DNA from: Chitinophagaceae bacterium
GTDB lineage: Bacteria; Bacteroidota; Bacteroidia; Chitinophagales; Chitinophagaceae
Assembly: GCA_024508725.1 (NCBI GenBank)
Contig: JANINS010000003.1
Span: 1,364,001 to 1,428,000, forward strand
DNA length: 64,000 nt
Reading direction: 5' to 3'
The translations under genes were made by a program, and so were the position numbers. A model generated the notes under the pieces. That model was given only the letters and a program-made list of their open reading frames with translations, searched no databases and had not been told where the DNA came from. Shown in pieces: positions 51,411 to 60,652 of this stretch (positions within the stretch are counted from its first letter, which is position 1; each line of letters starts with the position of its first letter).

Positions 51411-52859
51411 ATGAATTTGCAAAATCAATCCCTGTTGCAAACAGGACTTTTTATAGATAATAACTGGTTAACAACAGGTTCTGAATTTCCCGTTCTTAAT
51501 CCCGCAACCGGGGAATTAATTACAAAAGTGTCTGATGCAAGCGAAGCTGATTGTTATACTGCTGTCGAAGCGGCATCAGCAGCTTTTAAAACCTGGAGTG
51601 CCACTACTGCGAAAGAACGTTCATCAGTACTTAAGAAATGGTTCAATCTCATCATCCAAAATACTTCAGACCTGGCATTATTGCTCACGACAGAACAAGG
51701 CAAACCATTGGCAGAAGCAAAAGGCGAAATTCAATATGGCGCTTCTTTTATCGAATGGAATGCAGAAGAATGCCGCAGAACTTATGGTGAAGTGATTCCT
51801 ACTCCTGCAGGGAATAAAAGACTCCTCACTATTAAACAACCCATTGGTGTTGTTGCTGCCATCACACCATGGAATTTTCCTGTGGCTATGATCACAAGAA
51901 AGATCGCTCCTGCAATTGCAGCTGGATGCACTGTAGTACTTAAACCTGCAGAAGACACGCCATTGTCTGCATTGGCATTGGCTCAGTTGGCAAAAGAAGC
52001 AGGGCTTCCTGCAGGTGTGTTGAATGTTTTGCCTACTTCAAAATCTTCAGTCATTGGTAAAATACTCACCACTCATCCGGATATAAAAAAACTCTCTTTC
52101 ACAGGCTCTACCGAAGTAGGTAAAATATTGATGGAGCAATGTTCATCAACTGTAAAAAGATTATCACTCGAACTGGGAGGGAATGCACCTGTGATCATAT
52201 TCGATGATGCAGATATCAATGTAGCTGTTGAAGGAACATTAGCAAGCAAGTATCGCAATGCAGGACAAACCTGTGTTTGTGCCAACAGGATTTATGTACA
52301 AAGAAATATCTACCCGCTTTTTATTGAAAAATATCAATCAGCTGTGGCTGCATTGAAAGTTGGAAATGGTACTGATAACGATGTTAAGATCGGCCCGCTT
52401 ATCAATGAAGAAGGATTGAATAAAGTAAAGCGATTGCTATTCGATGCAACAGAAAAAGGAGCAGAGATATTACTTGGTGGAAAATCTCACTTTGCAGGAG
52501 AACTTTTCTTTGAACCAACGATCATTACCAACTGTTCAACTGAAATGCGATTAAGCAAAGAGGAGATATTTGGCCCTGTGTCTTCTGTATTTATTTTCGA
52601 TACAGAAGAGGAAGTGATCGGGATGGCCAATGCAACAGAATATGGATTGGCTGCATACTTCTTCTCACAAAATATCAATCGCATTTGGAGCGTTGCAGAA
52701 CAACTTGAGTATGGAATGATCGGTATAAATGAAGGACTCATCTCACACGCCGAAGCTCCATTCGGAGGGGTTAAAGAAAGTGGCTTCGGCAAAGAAGGAA
52801 GTTTTTACGGTATTGAAGAATACCTGGAAACAAAATACCTATGCTTCGGTAACATATAA
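51411..52859 (+). CDS. NAD(P)-dependent succinate-semialdehyde dehydrogenase family
   Basis: A 482-residue aldehyde dehydrogenase. Motifs: ITPWNFPVAMITRKIAPAIA (cofactor), FTGSTEVGK, LELGGNAPVI with the general-base glutamate, and NAGQTCVCANR with the catalytic cysteine. The FGGVKESGFGKEGSFYGIEEYLE C-terminus is typical of GabD-like enzymes. It stands alone. Confidence 0.9.
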   Translation: MNLQNQSLLQTGLFIDNNWLTTGSEFPVLNPATGELITKVSDASEADCYTAVEAASAAFKTWSATTAKERSSVLKKWFNLIIQNTSDLALLLTTEQGKPLAEAKGEIQYGASFIEWNAEECRRTYGEVIPTPAGNKRLLTIKQPIGVVAAITPWNFPVAMITRKIAPAIAAGCTVVLKPAEDTPLSALALAQLAKEAGLPAGVLNVLPTSKSSVIGKILTTHPDIKKLSFTGSTEVGKILMEQCSSTVKRLSLELGGNAPVIIFDDADINVAVEGTLASKYRNAGQTCVCANRIYVQRNIYPLFIEKYQSAVAALKVGNGTDNDVKIGPLINEEGLNKVKRLLFDATEKGAEILLGGKSHFAGELFFEPTIITNCSTEMRLSKEEIFGPVSSVFIFDTEEEVIGMANATEYGLAAYFFSQNINRIWSVAEQLEYGMIGINEGLISHAEAPFGGVKESGFGKEGSFYGIEEYLETKYLCFGNI

Positions 52860-53192
52860 TTATCGTTTCCAGATCGTTCTTTTAAAAACGGCTGTCTCGA
52901 AAAACTTTTCCCCGTTACAGGTTGTAAATCCTGCAATACCGCCAAGAAAACAAAGTTGGTTACAATTGGCATCGATCACATCAATTCCGCCATCAGCGAT
53001 CTTACGGTCGTCGATCAGAACATACACTGTTTTTCCCTGGAAAACATATTCATCCACCTGGGATTTCATTCCTTCCGGCTGCGATTTGTATTGTTCGATC
53101 TTCTCTCTTACGCAGCCTGGAGCCATATGTTTGCTGCAGCTTTGAAAAGTTAAGCCTGCAGCTATCAAAATAATTATTGCGATCTTCTTCAT
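52860..53192 (-). CDS. Small hypothetical lipoprotein (DUF6970-like)
   Basis: A 110-residue lipoprotein with lipobox LTFQSCSK. Conserved-looking features are CVREKIEQYKSQP, VDEYVFQGKTVYVLID and three cysteines (DANCNQLC, TTCNGE). It resembles the DUF6970 group, which I cannot confirm. The start at 53192 fits the signal peptide. Its stop abuts that of the aldehyde dehydrogenase. Confidence 0.75.
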   Translation of the reverse strand: MKKIAIIILIAAGLTFQSCSKHMAPGCVREKIEQYKSQPEGMKSQVDEYVFQGKTVYVLIDDRKIADGGIDVIDANCNQLCFLGGIAGFTTCNGEKFFETAVFKRTIWKR

Positions 53193-53227
53193 AAAATGAT
53201 GATTGCAGTTAGAGAGCAATCGTTGCA

Positions 53228-55018
53228 TCAGGCATAGATCTTTTCTATCTCGGTTTTGTATTTTTCTATGATCACCTTGCGCTTCATACTTAGCTTAGGT
53301 GTCATTTCTCCTGATTCGATGGTCCACTCTTTTGGTAAAAGCTCAAACTTCTTCACCTGCTCAACATGATTAAAATATTCGTTGTAGTGCTTTACGATAT
53401 TATCGAACAAGTGCAATACTTCCGGAGACTTGATCATCTCTTCATTAGAGTTGAACTGAAGGTTCTTGTGCTTAGCCCAATCGTTCAATGCAACAAAAGA
53501 TGGAACGATCAAAGCACCAACAAATTTCCTGTCGTTACCAACTACCATCACCTGCTCAACAAACTTGCTTTGCTTAAGCTTATTTTCTATTGGTTGTGGC
53601 GCTACATACTTTCCGCCACTCGTTTTAAATAATTCCTTCTTTCTGTCAGTGATCTTGATAAACCTGTCTTCTACCCACATGCCAATATCTCCTGTATGTA
53701 ACCAGCCATCCATTACTGTTTCAGCAGTGAGGTCAGGACGTTTGTAATATCCCACCATTATCGACGGACTTTTACAACAGATCTCACCATCATCGCAGAT
53801 CTTTACTTCAACTCCATCTAATGGTGGGCCTACAGTACCAAACCTCGTAAGATTATCCTGTTTCCTGTTAACGCATATTACCGGGCTATGTTCTGTTGGT
53901 CCATAACCTTCATACACCGGTATTCCTGCACCATTAAATATCCGAAGTAAATTTTCCGGACATGCAGCTCCACCTGTGATAATAAACTCAATGTTACCGC
54001 CAAGTGCTTCTTTCCATTTTTTAAATACCAGCTTTCTGGCAATATTCAGTTGCAGCTTGTATAACCCACCAGGCGGATTGATATTATCGTACTTCTTACC
54101 CAAACCAACAGACCAGAAGAACAATGCTTTTTTAATTCCGGATAGTTCTGCTCCTTTGGCCATGATCTTTTCATATACTTTTTCGAGCAACCTTGGTACA
54201 GTGGTAAATCCGTTGGGCTTTACTTCTTTAAGATTGTCTCCTATGGTATCTAAACTTTCAGCGTAATAAATAGAAATGCCGCTGAACAAATAGATATAGG
54301 TGACCAGCTTCTCGAAAATGTGATTCAACGGAAGAAAGCTCAGTACTTTGTAATGCGGTGCATCAGGAAAAGGAAAACTCTTCTTCGAGAAATAAACATT
54401 GCTCACAATATTCCGGTGGCTCAACATTACACCTTTCGGTGTTCCTGTAGTACCCGATGTATATATGATCGTTGCTAAATGATCTTGCGGTATTTTCTCC
54501 TTGATCTCTTCCACTTCTCTTAAAAGCGGTTCGGTAGCAAGGTCGCTAACATTCGTCCATGGTTCTGCACCTTCAATATTGTCGAAAGAATAAACGTTGA
54601 GTAAAGAAGGCACATTGGGTTGCAGGTTTTTCACTTTTGCCAGCATCTCTGCATTGCTAACGAACATGTATTTTACCTTCGCATCGTTAAGTATAAACTC
54701 CAGTTCATTAGGGTTGGTTGTAGGATATATCGGAACCAAAATGGCACCGATCTGCTGCACTGCAAGATCAGTGAATACCCACTCAGGCCGGTTATTGCTG
54801 ATGATGCCGATCTTATCAGATCCTTCTGCAGAAAAATCATTACCGCTAACACCCAGCTTAAGTAAACCTGCACTCAGCTTGTCTACCGTTTGCTGCATCT
54901 CGAGGGTACTGTAATTACGCCACTGGCCACCAATTTTTGCATTGAGTGTATCCAGCTTTGGAAATTTAGTAAGTTGGTAAGTGATACTGTCAAACAATCG
55001 ATAGTTATAGTGCTCCAT
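53228..55018 (-). CDS. Long-chain acyl-CoA synthetase (AMP-forming)
   Basis: A 596-residue AMP-dependent synthetase. Motifs: TIIYTSGTTGTPKGVMLSH (P-loop), VYEGYGPTEHSP, WLHTGDIGMW, and KITDRKKELFKTSGGKYVAP with the final lysine near residue 577. The lack of a membrane segment and the LPLNHIFEK block fit the FadD15-like family. It likely activates fatty acids for the lipid pool. Confidence 0.93.
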   Translation of the reverse strand: MEHYNYRLFDSITYQLTKFPKLDTLNAKIGGQWRNYSTLEMQQTVDKLSAGLLKLGVSGNDFSAEGSDKIGIISNNRPEWVFTDLAVQQIGAILVPIYPTTNPNELEFILNDAKVKYMFVSNAEMLAKVKNLQPNVPSLLNVYSFDNIEGAEPWTNVSDLATEPLLREVEEIKEKIPQDHLATIIYTSGTTGTPKGVMLSHRNIVSNVYFSKKSFPFPDAPHYKVLSFLPLNHIFEKLVTYIYLFSGISIYYAESLDTIGDNLKEVKPNGFTTVPRLLEKVYEKIMAKGAELSGIKKALFFWSVGLGKKYDNINPPGGLYKLQLNIARKLVFKKWKEALGGNIEFIITGGAACPENLLRIFNGAGIPVYEGYGPTEHSPVICVNRKQDNLTRFGTVGPPLDGVEVKICDDGEICCKSPSIMVGYYKRPDLTAETVMDGWLHTGDIGMWVEDRFIKITDRKKELFKTSGGKYVAPQPIENKLKQSKFVEQVMVVGNDRKFVGALIVPSFVALNDWAKHKNLQFNSNEEMIKSPEVLHLFDNIVKHYNEYFNHVEQVKKFELLPKEWTIESGEMTPKLSMKRKVIIEKYKTEIEKIYA

Positions 55019-55056
55019 TAAGTGAATTATTTTATGAAGTCGGCGACACGATCTTT

Positions 55057-55100
55057 ACTCAACATATGTTGCGTCGCACACTTCAACTTTCATAACAATG
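55057..55100 (-). repeat. Dispersed intergenic repeat, copy j (GCGACGCAAC type)
   Basis: Minus strand: AAAGTTGAAGTGTGCGACGC, then AACATATGTTG. Shares the AAGTTGAAGTGTGCGACGCA core with copy a. Confidence 0.75.
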
Positions 55101-55147
55101 CTCATCAATTCATCAACAGAATTTCGATCAGCATATAGGCGATCAAT

Positions 55148-55432
55148 CTAAACGTCCTGTTGGTTCTTTAGCTTTTTGTATTCTTCTTCGGCAAGTGTTT
55201 GCTTATTTCCATGATAGGCTTTAAAATACTGGAAAGCCAATCCTATTCCCCAACCCAGCATCACCCAGCATGGCCAGGGAACACCTCTTCTGTCGTCCAT
55301 ATAATCTTCACCCGAAGTAAACCACCAGATAGCCCATAAAAATAAGATAACAACGATAAACGAATATAGATTACGCCTGAACGAAGCCCGATGCTGGGCT
55401 ATTCGCCACAGCTTTTCATCTCTTTGTTCCAT
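55148..55432 (-). CDS. 2TM domain protein
   Basis: A 94-residue protein with two membrane helices (FIVVILFLWAIWWF and WVMLGWGIGLAFQYF), matching the 2TM-domain family. The C-terminus is charged. Often next to sensor kinases or LytTR regulators in this phylum; none is adjacent here. Confidence 0.82.
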   Translation of the reverse strand: MEQRDEKLWRIAQHRASFRRNLYSFIVVILFLWAIWWFTSGEDYMDDRRGVPWPCWVMLGWGIGLAFQYFKAYHGNKQTLAEEEYKKLKNQQDV

Positions 55433-55478
55433 AATAAGCAGTTTGAAAAAGGTAAGATACTCAAAATGTGCATAAATG

Positions 55479-55508
55479 AAAAAAGTCTCGCTCTCGCAAG
55501 ACTTTTTA
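55479..55508 (-). terminator. Bidirectional terminator between TPR and 2TM genes
   Basis: AAAAAGTCT (55480-55488) pairs with AGACTTTTT (55499-55507). It could end transcripts from both sides. Confidence 0.8.
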
Positions 55509-55522
55509 AAATGTATTCACCA

Positions 55523-56521
55523 CTATTTTGTCTGGTAATATTGACCTGCAGGAACCTTGTACACTCTGCCGCCTACGAATTTTTCATAAGCAGCTTGTTT
55601 GTCTTTATTAGCCGCTTTCCATTTTTCATAGCCATCGTAATCGAAAGAGGCAAATAACCATTGATTATAGGCATCGAACAATCCTTCTTTGATCAACTGG
55701 TCATGATACTCAAATAACCTGAAAGGATATTTGCTGCTATTCTCTTTCCAGTTATTAATAAAGTTCATCCGCATTAACGTAAGACTCTGAACATTCACAC
55801 TGCCTTTCGGTAATTCCCTGGTGATCGTTCCTGCAATTGCCTGTGCAAATGCATTGTTCTTAGCTTTTAAAAATCCTGGTTCTGCTGCCTGGCTATAAAG
55901 AATAGAAAGTAATTCTTTGATCTCCCTGGTTCTTTCACTAAGACTTTCAATGTTCACGAAAGTCTCGCCGTACAGCATTGCCCAAACGGGATTTTTATTG
56001 TCGTAGTAATATTTCGTTGCGAAGTAATAATTGCTGTTAAAGCCAGGATCAACCTCAATTCCTTTTTCCCACATCTTAATGGCTTCCTCAGGCTTGCTCA
56101 TTTGTGAGAAAAGATCGCCATACTCATTATACAGTAATCCGCTGGAAGGAAATTTTAGTAAGGCCTTATCATATACTTTTCTTGCTTCTTTAAATTCAGC
56201 GATCTCTTTATAGGTCATACCTACAAGCTGAAAAGTTTTTACACTTGCATCAGGCCTTTCAGCCAGGTTTTTTCCAAGGGTAACAGCTTTTACAAAATCC
56301 CTGTCAAGATATTGTACATACAGCAGGTCTTCCAGCATCTCCAGGTTATTGGGAGAAAGTTCAAGGGCTTTGCCTAGATAATAGTTGGCACTGTCCATCT
56401 TGCCCTTATTGATGAATTTTTTAGCCTTAGAATAAAACTCATTCGAATCCTGGGCAAAGGATGCAGAAGCAAAACAAACAGAAACAACAAACAGAATGAA
56501 TGCAATATATCTTCTAATCAT
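55523..56521 (-). CDS. Secreted TPR protein
   Basis: A 332-residue exported protein with signal peptide FILFVVSVCFASASFAQ and tetratricopeptide units (ANYYLGKALELSPNNLEM, ARKVYDKALLKFPSSGLLYNEYG, AIKMWEKGIEVDPGFNSNYY). A coupling overlap of eight bases with the DUF1015 gene upstream indicates an operon. Confidence 0.85.
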   Translation of the reverse strand: MIRRYIAFILFVVSVCFASASFAQDSNEFYSKAKKFINKGKMDSANYYLGKALELSPNNLEMLEDLLYVQYLDRDFVKAVTLGKNLAERPDASVKTFQLVGMTYKEIAEFKEARKVYDKALLKFPSSGLLYNEYGDLFSQMSKPEEAIKMWEKGIEVDPGFNSNYYFATKYYYDNKNPVWAMLYGETFVNIESLSERTREIKELLSILYSQAAEPGFLKAKNNAFAQAIAGTITRELPKGSVNVQSLTLMRMNFINNWKENSSKYPFRLFEYHDQLIKEGLFDAYNQWLFASFDYDGYEKWKAANKDKQAAYEKFVGGRVYKVPAGQYYQTK

Positions 56522-57749
56522 ATATAAGATGTGTTAGCAGGCCATCCCTCAGCTTAGGCTCGAACCATGTGCTTTTGGGAGGCATAACATTACCGCTGTC
56601 TGCAATATCGAATAATTGATCGATCGTAACAGGATACAGGCTGAAAGCAAGCTGCATTTCACCTGATTTAACACGATTTTCTAATTCCTGCAAACCACGG
56701 ATACCGCCTACAAAATCAATTCTCTTGTCAGTACGCTGATCTTTTATTCCAAGAACAGGATCAAGCAGACTGTCCTGCAGAATGGTGATATCCAAAATGC
56801 CGATCGGATCTTCTGTATAAGTTCCCGGTTTAGCAGTGAGTTTATACCATGTGCCATCTATATACAGTCCAAATTGATGCAATTCTTCAGGACGATACGC
56901 TTCACTGCCTACTGATTGAACATCAAACTTATCACCGATCTTTTCAAGAAAAGTTTCTTTCGTTAACCCGTTCAGATCTTTCACCACACGATTGTAATCC
57001 ATGATGTGTAATTGCTTTGCCGGGAATAAAGTGGTAAGAAAGAAGTTCGATGCTTCTGTAGCCTTATCGCCCAATGCATTTTTCACTTTAGCAGCAGATG
57101 CAGCACGGTGATGGCCATCAGCGATGTAAGTTGCCGGAACTTTTTCTGTAAAGATGTTTGATATCTGCTCAATCGATTTATCGTCATTAACGATCCAGAT
57201 CGTATGCTGGATCTCGTCATCTGCAATAAAATCATACACAGGGCTTTTTGCTTTCTTCCAGTTTTCGATCAGCGTATTCAACTCATCCACATCCCTGTAA
57301 GCAAGAAAAACATTTCCTGTTTGTGCACCAGAGGTTTTGATGTGATTGATGCGGTCCTGCTCTTTCTCTGGCCTGGTGAACTCATGTTTCTTTATCACAC
57401 CTTCTTCATAATCCTTTACAGAACTTACGGCAACCAAACCTGTTTGTGTTCTGCCGTTCATGATCAACTGGTAGATATAATAACAATCCTTGTTTTCACG
57501 AAACAAAACATCTCTCTTGATAAAAGCCGAAAGGTTCTCTTTGGCTTTTTCATACACCGATACACTGTAGTGATCTACATTTTCAGAAAGATCTATTTCA
57601 CTTTTAGTGATATGCAGAAAAGAATTCGGATTGCCCTGAGCTTCAACTTTCGCTTCAGCACTGCTCAATACATCATAAGGCCTGCTGGCAACTTGTTTGG
57701 CAAATTGTGCCTGCGGACGTAATGCTTTAAATGGTTTAATCGTAGCCAC
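56514..57749 (-). CDS. DUF1015 family protein
   Basis: A 411-residue DUF1015 protein: KPFKALRPQAQFAKQVASRPYDVLSS at the start, the ADGHHRAASA motif in the middle, and the C-terminal block VMPPKSTWFEPKLRDGLL. Members are fused or adjacent to serine-biosynthesis genes. Its role (possibly a kinase or amino acid-related) is not proven. It is 43 bases from serC. Confidence 0.88.
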   Translation of the reverse strand: MATIKPFKALRPQAQFAKQVASRPYDVLSSAEAKVEAQGNPNSFLHITKSEIDLSENVDHYSVSVYEKAKENLSAFIKRDVLFRENKDCYYIYQLIMNGRTQTGLVAVSSVKDYEEGVIKKHEFTRPEKEQDRINHIKTSGAQTGNVFLAYRDVDELNTLIENWKKAKSPVYDFIADDEIQHTIWIVNDDKSIEQISNIFTEKVPATYIADGHHRAASAAKVKNALGDKATEASNFFLTTLFPAKQLHIMDYNRVVKDLNGLTKETFLEKIGDKFDVQSVGSEAYRPEELHQFGLYIDGTWYKLTAKPGTYTEDPIGILDITILQDSLLDPVLGIKDQRTDKRIDFVGGIRGLQELENRVKSGEMQLAFSLYPVTIDQLFDIADSGNVMPPKSTWFEPKLRDGLLTHLIYD

Positions 57750-57792
57750 TAATTCTCAAAATTTTTGGGCTGCAAACATAACTAATCTAAAT

Positions 57793-58857
57793 CTAACCGT
57801 TTTTTCGCTGGAATTCGGTCATCAGATCACATATTGCCTGCACGCTGCTTAACGGTAAAGCATTGTACATCGAAACCCTTAAACCGCCTACAGTTCTGTA
57901 GCCTTTAACGCCAACCATTCCATTCGCTTTACATGCTTCCAGGAAGGCATCCTCAAGCTGCTTGTCTTCGATGCTGAAAGTAACATTCATCAAACTGCGA
58001 TCTTCTTTGGCGACCATAGGTTTGAAAAGTGGAAGTGCGTCAAGCGTATTATAGAAAAGATCCGCTCTTTGCCTGGAACGTTTTTCCATCTCGGCCAGTC
58101 CACCTTGTTTAACGATCCATCTTAGCGTTAACATCGATACATAGATTGCAAAAACCGGAGGTGTATTTAATAAGGAGTTGGCTTCGATATGATTTCGATA
58201 ATCCATTATTGCAGGAATGGGACGTTTGATTTTTCCGAGGATATCTTTTTTCACTACTACAATATTCACCCCTGCAGCACCCATATTTTTTTGTGCTCCG
58301 GCATAGATAAGGATGAACTGTTTAAAATTGAGTGGACGGTGAAAAATGTCGCTGCTCATGTCTGCTATCAACGGAACATCTGTTGCAGGAAACTCATGCC
58401 ACTGAGTTCCTTCTACTGTATTGTTTGATGTAATGTGCAGGTATTTACAATCTGCCGGAACGGTAAAATCCTTGGGTATATAAGAATGTTTACGGTCTTT
58501 TGAAGATGCAACAACTAACGCTTTCCCAAAAAGGTTAGCCTCTTTGATGGCTTTTGCACCCCAGATGCCGTTATCGCAATAAGCTGCAGTTTCACCATCA
58601 TCCAACAGATTCATGGGAATTTGCATGAACTGGGTGGTGGCTCCTCCATGTAAAAACAGCACGTCATAGCTGTCGTCTAACTGCATCAGGTGTTTAACGA
58701 TCGCTCTTGCCTCGTCCAATACATCTACAAACCATGCTGTTCTATGCCCGATCTCGAGAATAGATAATCCGGTATTATTAAAATCATGAATGGCTGTAGC
58801 AGCCTGTTCCAGTACTTCTTTTGGTAGAATAGATGGCCCTGAATTAAAATTATGCAT
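57793..58857 (-). CDS. serC: Phosphoserine aminotransferase
   Basis: A 354-residue PLP-dependent enzyme that makes 3-phosphoserine. Seen are MHNFNSGPSILPKEVL, the VLFLHGGATTQFMQIPMNLL region, the PLP-lysine in LIYAGAQKNMGAAG and the NTPPVFAIYV/GGLRVSMYNALP blocks. The ATG at 58857 was used over 58863. Transcribed with DUF1015. Confidence 0.95.
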   Translation of the reverse strand: MHNFNSGPSILPKEVLEQAATAIHDFNNTGLSILEIGHRTAWFVDVLDEARAIVKHLMQLDDSYDVLFLHGGATTQFMQIPMNLLDDGETAAYCDNGIWGAKAIKEANLFGKALVVASSKDRKHSYIPKDFTVPADCKYLHITSNNTVEGTQWHEFPATDVPLIADMSSDIFHRPLNFKQFILIYAGAQKNMGAAGVNIVVVKKDILGKIKRPIPAIMDYRNHIEANSLLNTPPVFAIYVSMLTLRWIVKQGGLAEMEKRSRQRADLFYNTLDALPLFKPMVAKEDRSLMNVTFSIEDKQLEDAFLEACKANGMVGVKGYRTVGGLRVSMYNALPLSSVQAICDLMTEFQRKNG

Positions 58858-58959
58858 TTGCATTCCTGGTAACGCTTAAGTGCCAAAGTTCGGAAATAAA
58901 TAATGGGCTTTAATACTACTATGATGGAACATAAGTAAAAATATACCAATTAAACAGTA

Positions 58960-58989
58960 TTGCTAAACAGCGTAATGTGATACACTTTG
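58960..58989 (+). promoter_or_regulatory. Possible promoter of the outer-membrane protein gene
   Basis: TTG (58960-58962), 18 bases, then TACACTTTG, one base longer than the TAnnTTTG consensus, 29 bases before the ATG. Confidence 0.35.
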
Positions 58990-59018
58990 CACCCTGAACT
59001 AAAACCAAACTACTGCAC

Positions 59019-59594
59019 ATGAAGAAACTATTGTTTTCATTGGCTTTGCTTTGCTCAATCTCCGGTTTTTCCCAGGCTTCTGCTCGTGAAGAAGGTGGCC
59101 AGGTTACTTTCGAAAAAACAAACTCTGTAATTGGTTATAATGGTTTCAGTGTTGAATACCTGTTTCCAAGTTATTCGATGAACTATGCTGCATTTAGCAG
59201 CAGTGGCCTTGCTTTGTCTTACGAGGCATATAAACCTTTAGGTAAAAGAACGGCAGTTTCAGGAAACATATCGCTGGTACTGCTTGATGAACTGAGCAAC
59301 CTCGAGTTGAATGTAGGTTTTTACTTTCTACCTTATAAAGGGATCTACCTGAAACCACAGATCGGCTTTGGTAACTATAGTTTCAATGATGATTATTTAA
59401 AGAATGCTATTCCAAGTGCAAACTTTACCTATCGTGCACAGGCAGGTTACCTTTTTGCAGTCAACAAAGAAGGTAAGCGTCCAAAGTTTATTGACCTTGG
59501 ATTTGCTTATCACACTGCAACCAACTCGGTGTTAACTACCAATTATTTCGGAATCAGTCTTAAATACCTGTGGGGACCTAAGCCACAGAAATAG
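59019..59594 (+). CDS. Outer-membrane beta-barrel protein
   Basis: A 191-residue secreted protein with signal peptide MKKLLFSLALLCSISGFSQ and alternating strands (GYNGFSVEYLFPSYSMNYAAF, FYFLPYKGIYLKPQIGFGNYSF, TYRAQAGYLFAV), ending FGISLKYLWGP. Its relatives in this phylum are often annotated TraO-like, with no conjugation genes here. It lies 38 bases before the PD40 lipoprotein. Confidence 0.75.
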   Translation: MKKLLFSLALLCSISGFSQASAREEGGQVTFEKTNSVIGYNGFSVEYLFPSYSMNYAAFSSSGLALSYEAYKPLGKRTAVSGNISLVLLDELSNLELNVGFYFLPYKGIYLKPQIGFGNYSFNDDYLKNAIPSANFTYRAQAGYLFAVNKEGKRPKFIDLGFAYHTATNSVLTTNYFGISLKYLWGPKPQK

Positions 59595-59632
59595 ATCAGT
59601 CTCTTTTTTCTAATCATAAAAACTACTGCAAA

Positions 59633-60583
59633 ATGAACATTAAAAATTTTATTGCTGCTGCAAGTGTTTCTGTAATGCTGGCTTCATGTGGCTCTACGGG
59701 AAAAATTGTAAAAACAGACTCCTCAGCTCCTCCAGGAACTACCGGAAATGCTCAGTCGCTTGTGAGAATTACATCAGATCCGATCCCTGAGTTTTATCCA
59801 AGGATCAGCCCAGATGGAAAAAGAATGGTTTTCCATGTAAGAGATGACAATAAGAAAGCAAGTGAAAGATGGAGTATCATGTTAATGAATCTTGGACAGC
59901 CTGGCCGTATTCCATTGGTAGGTTCTTATACCAGTACGCCAAACTTCTTCCCAGATTCGAAGACCATTATTTATACTTATATGAAGCCTTCAAAATCAGT
60001 AATTGCAAAGAGCAGTGCTGATGGAGCTTCTGGTATTAACTATATCGCTCCTAATGCTATGGGTGATGGCGATGATATGGCAAGTGTATCTCCTGATGGT
60101 AAAAAGATATTATTCAATACATCTTTTGGTGGTACATGGCAGATCGCTACCATGGAGCTTACAGGAATGAACTCAACGATCCTTACGGATGGTTACAGTC
60201 CAAGATGGAGTCCAAAAGGTGATAAGATCATTTACAGCAAATCTGTTGGAAAGTATCAACAAATCTTTGAATACAATATTTCTACAGGCCAGAGCACACA
60301 GCTTACAAGTGGAGACTTCGATAACTCAAGCCCTACTTATTCAGGTGATGGAAAATACATCGCTTTCGGATCAACAAGAGATAACCAGAACGAGCATGTT
60401 TTTATCATGAATGCAGATGGATCTCAGGTTACACAGCTTACACAGGGTAATTCAAGAAACGGTATGCCATGCTTTGCACCAAATGGTGATATCTATTTCT
60501 GCTCTAACTCAGGAAGCAAAACAGAAAGACTTAACTGGACAAGTTCTGATATCTGGAAACTTACACCAAACCTTAACAGGTAA
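59633..60583 (+). CDS. TolB-like PD40 lipoprotein
   Basis: A 316-residue lipoprotein: lipobox MLASCGS, then six WD40-like PD40 units (EFYPRISPDGKRMVFHVR, VSPDGKKILFNTSFGG, YSGDGKYIAFGSTRDN). Probably a periplasmic beta-propeller. Co-transcribed with the upstream beta-barrel gene. Confidence 0.85.
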   Translation: MNIKNFIAAASVSVMLASCGSTGKIVKTDSSAPPGTTGNAQSLVRITSDPIPEFYPRISPDGKRMVFHVRDDNKKASERWSIMLMNLGQPGRIPLVGSYTSTPNFFPDSKTIIYTYMKPSKSVIAKSSADGASGINYIAPNAMGDGDDMASVSPDGKKILFNTSFGGTWQIATMELTGMNSTILTDGYSPRWSPKGDKIIYSKSVGKYQQIFEYNISTGQSTQLTSGDFDNSSPTYSGDGKYIAFGSTRDNQNEHVFIMNADGSQVTQLTQGNSRNGMPCFAPNGDIYFCSNSGSKTERLNWTSSDIWKLTPNLNR

Positions 60584-60622
60584 GAAGCAGTAGTTTGCTT
60601 TTCATTTAAGTGATCTACATTT

Positions 60623-60652
60623 AGCAGTCTCCTTTTGGAGGCTGCTTTTTTT
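60623..60652 (+). terminator. Rho-independent terminator after the PD40 gene
   Basis: AGCAGTCTCC (60623-60632) pairs with GGAGGCTGCT (60637-60646) with one G-T pair, followed by seven T. It ends right at the convergent regulator's stop. Confidence 0.9.

Noticed and set aside
59019-59594. Conjugation protein TraO
   Set aside because: The resemblance is only to a generic beta-barrel; no other conjugation gene is nearby.
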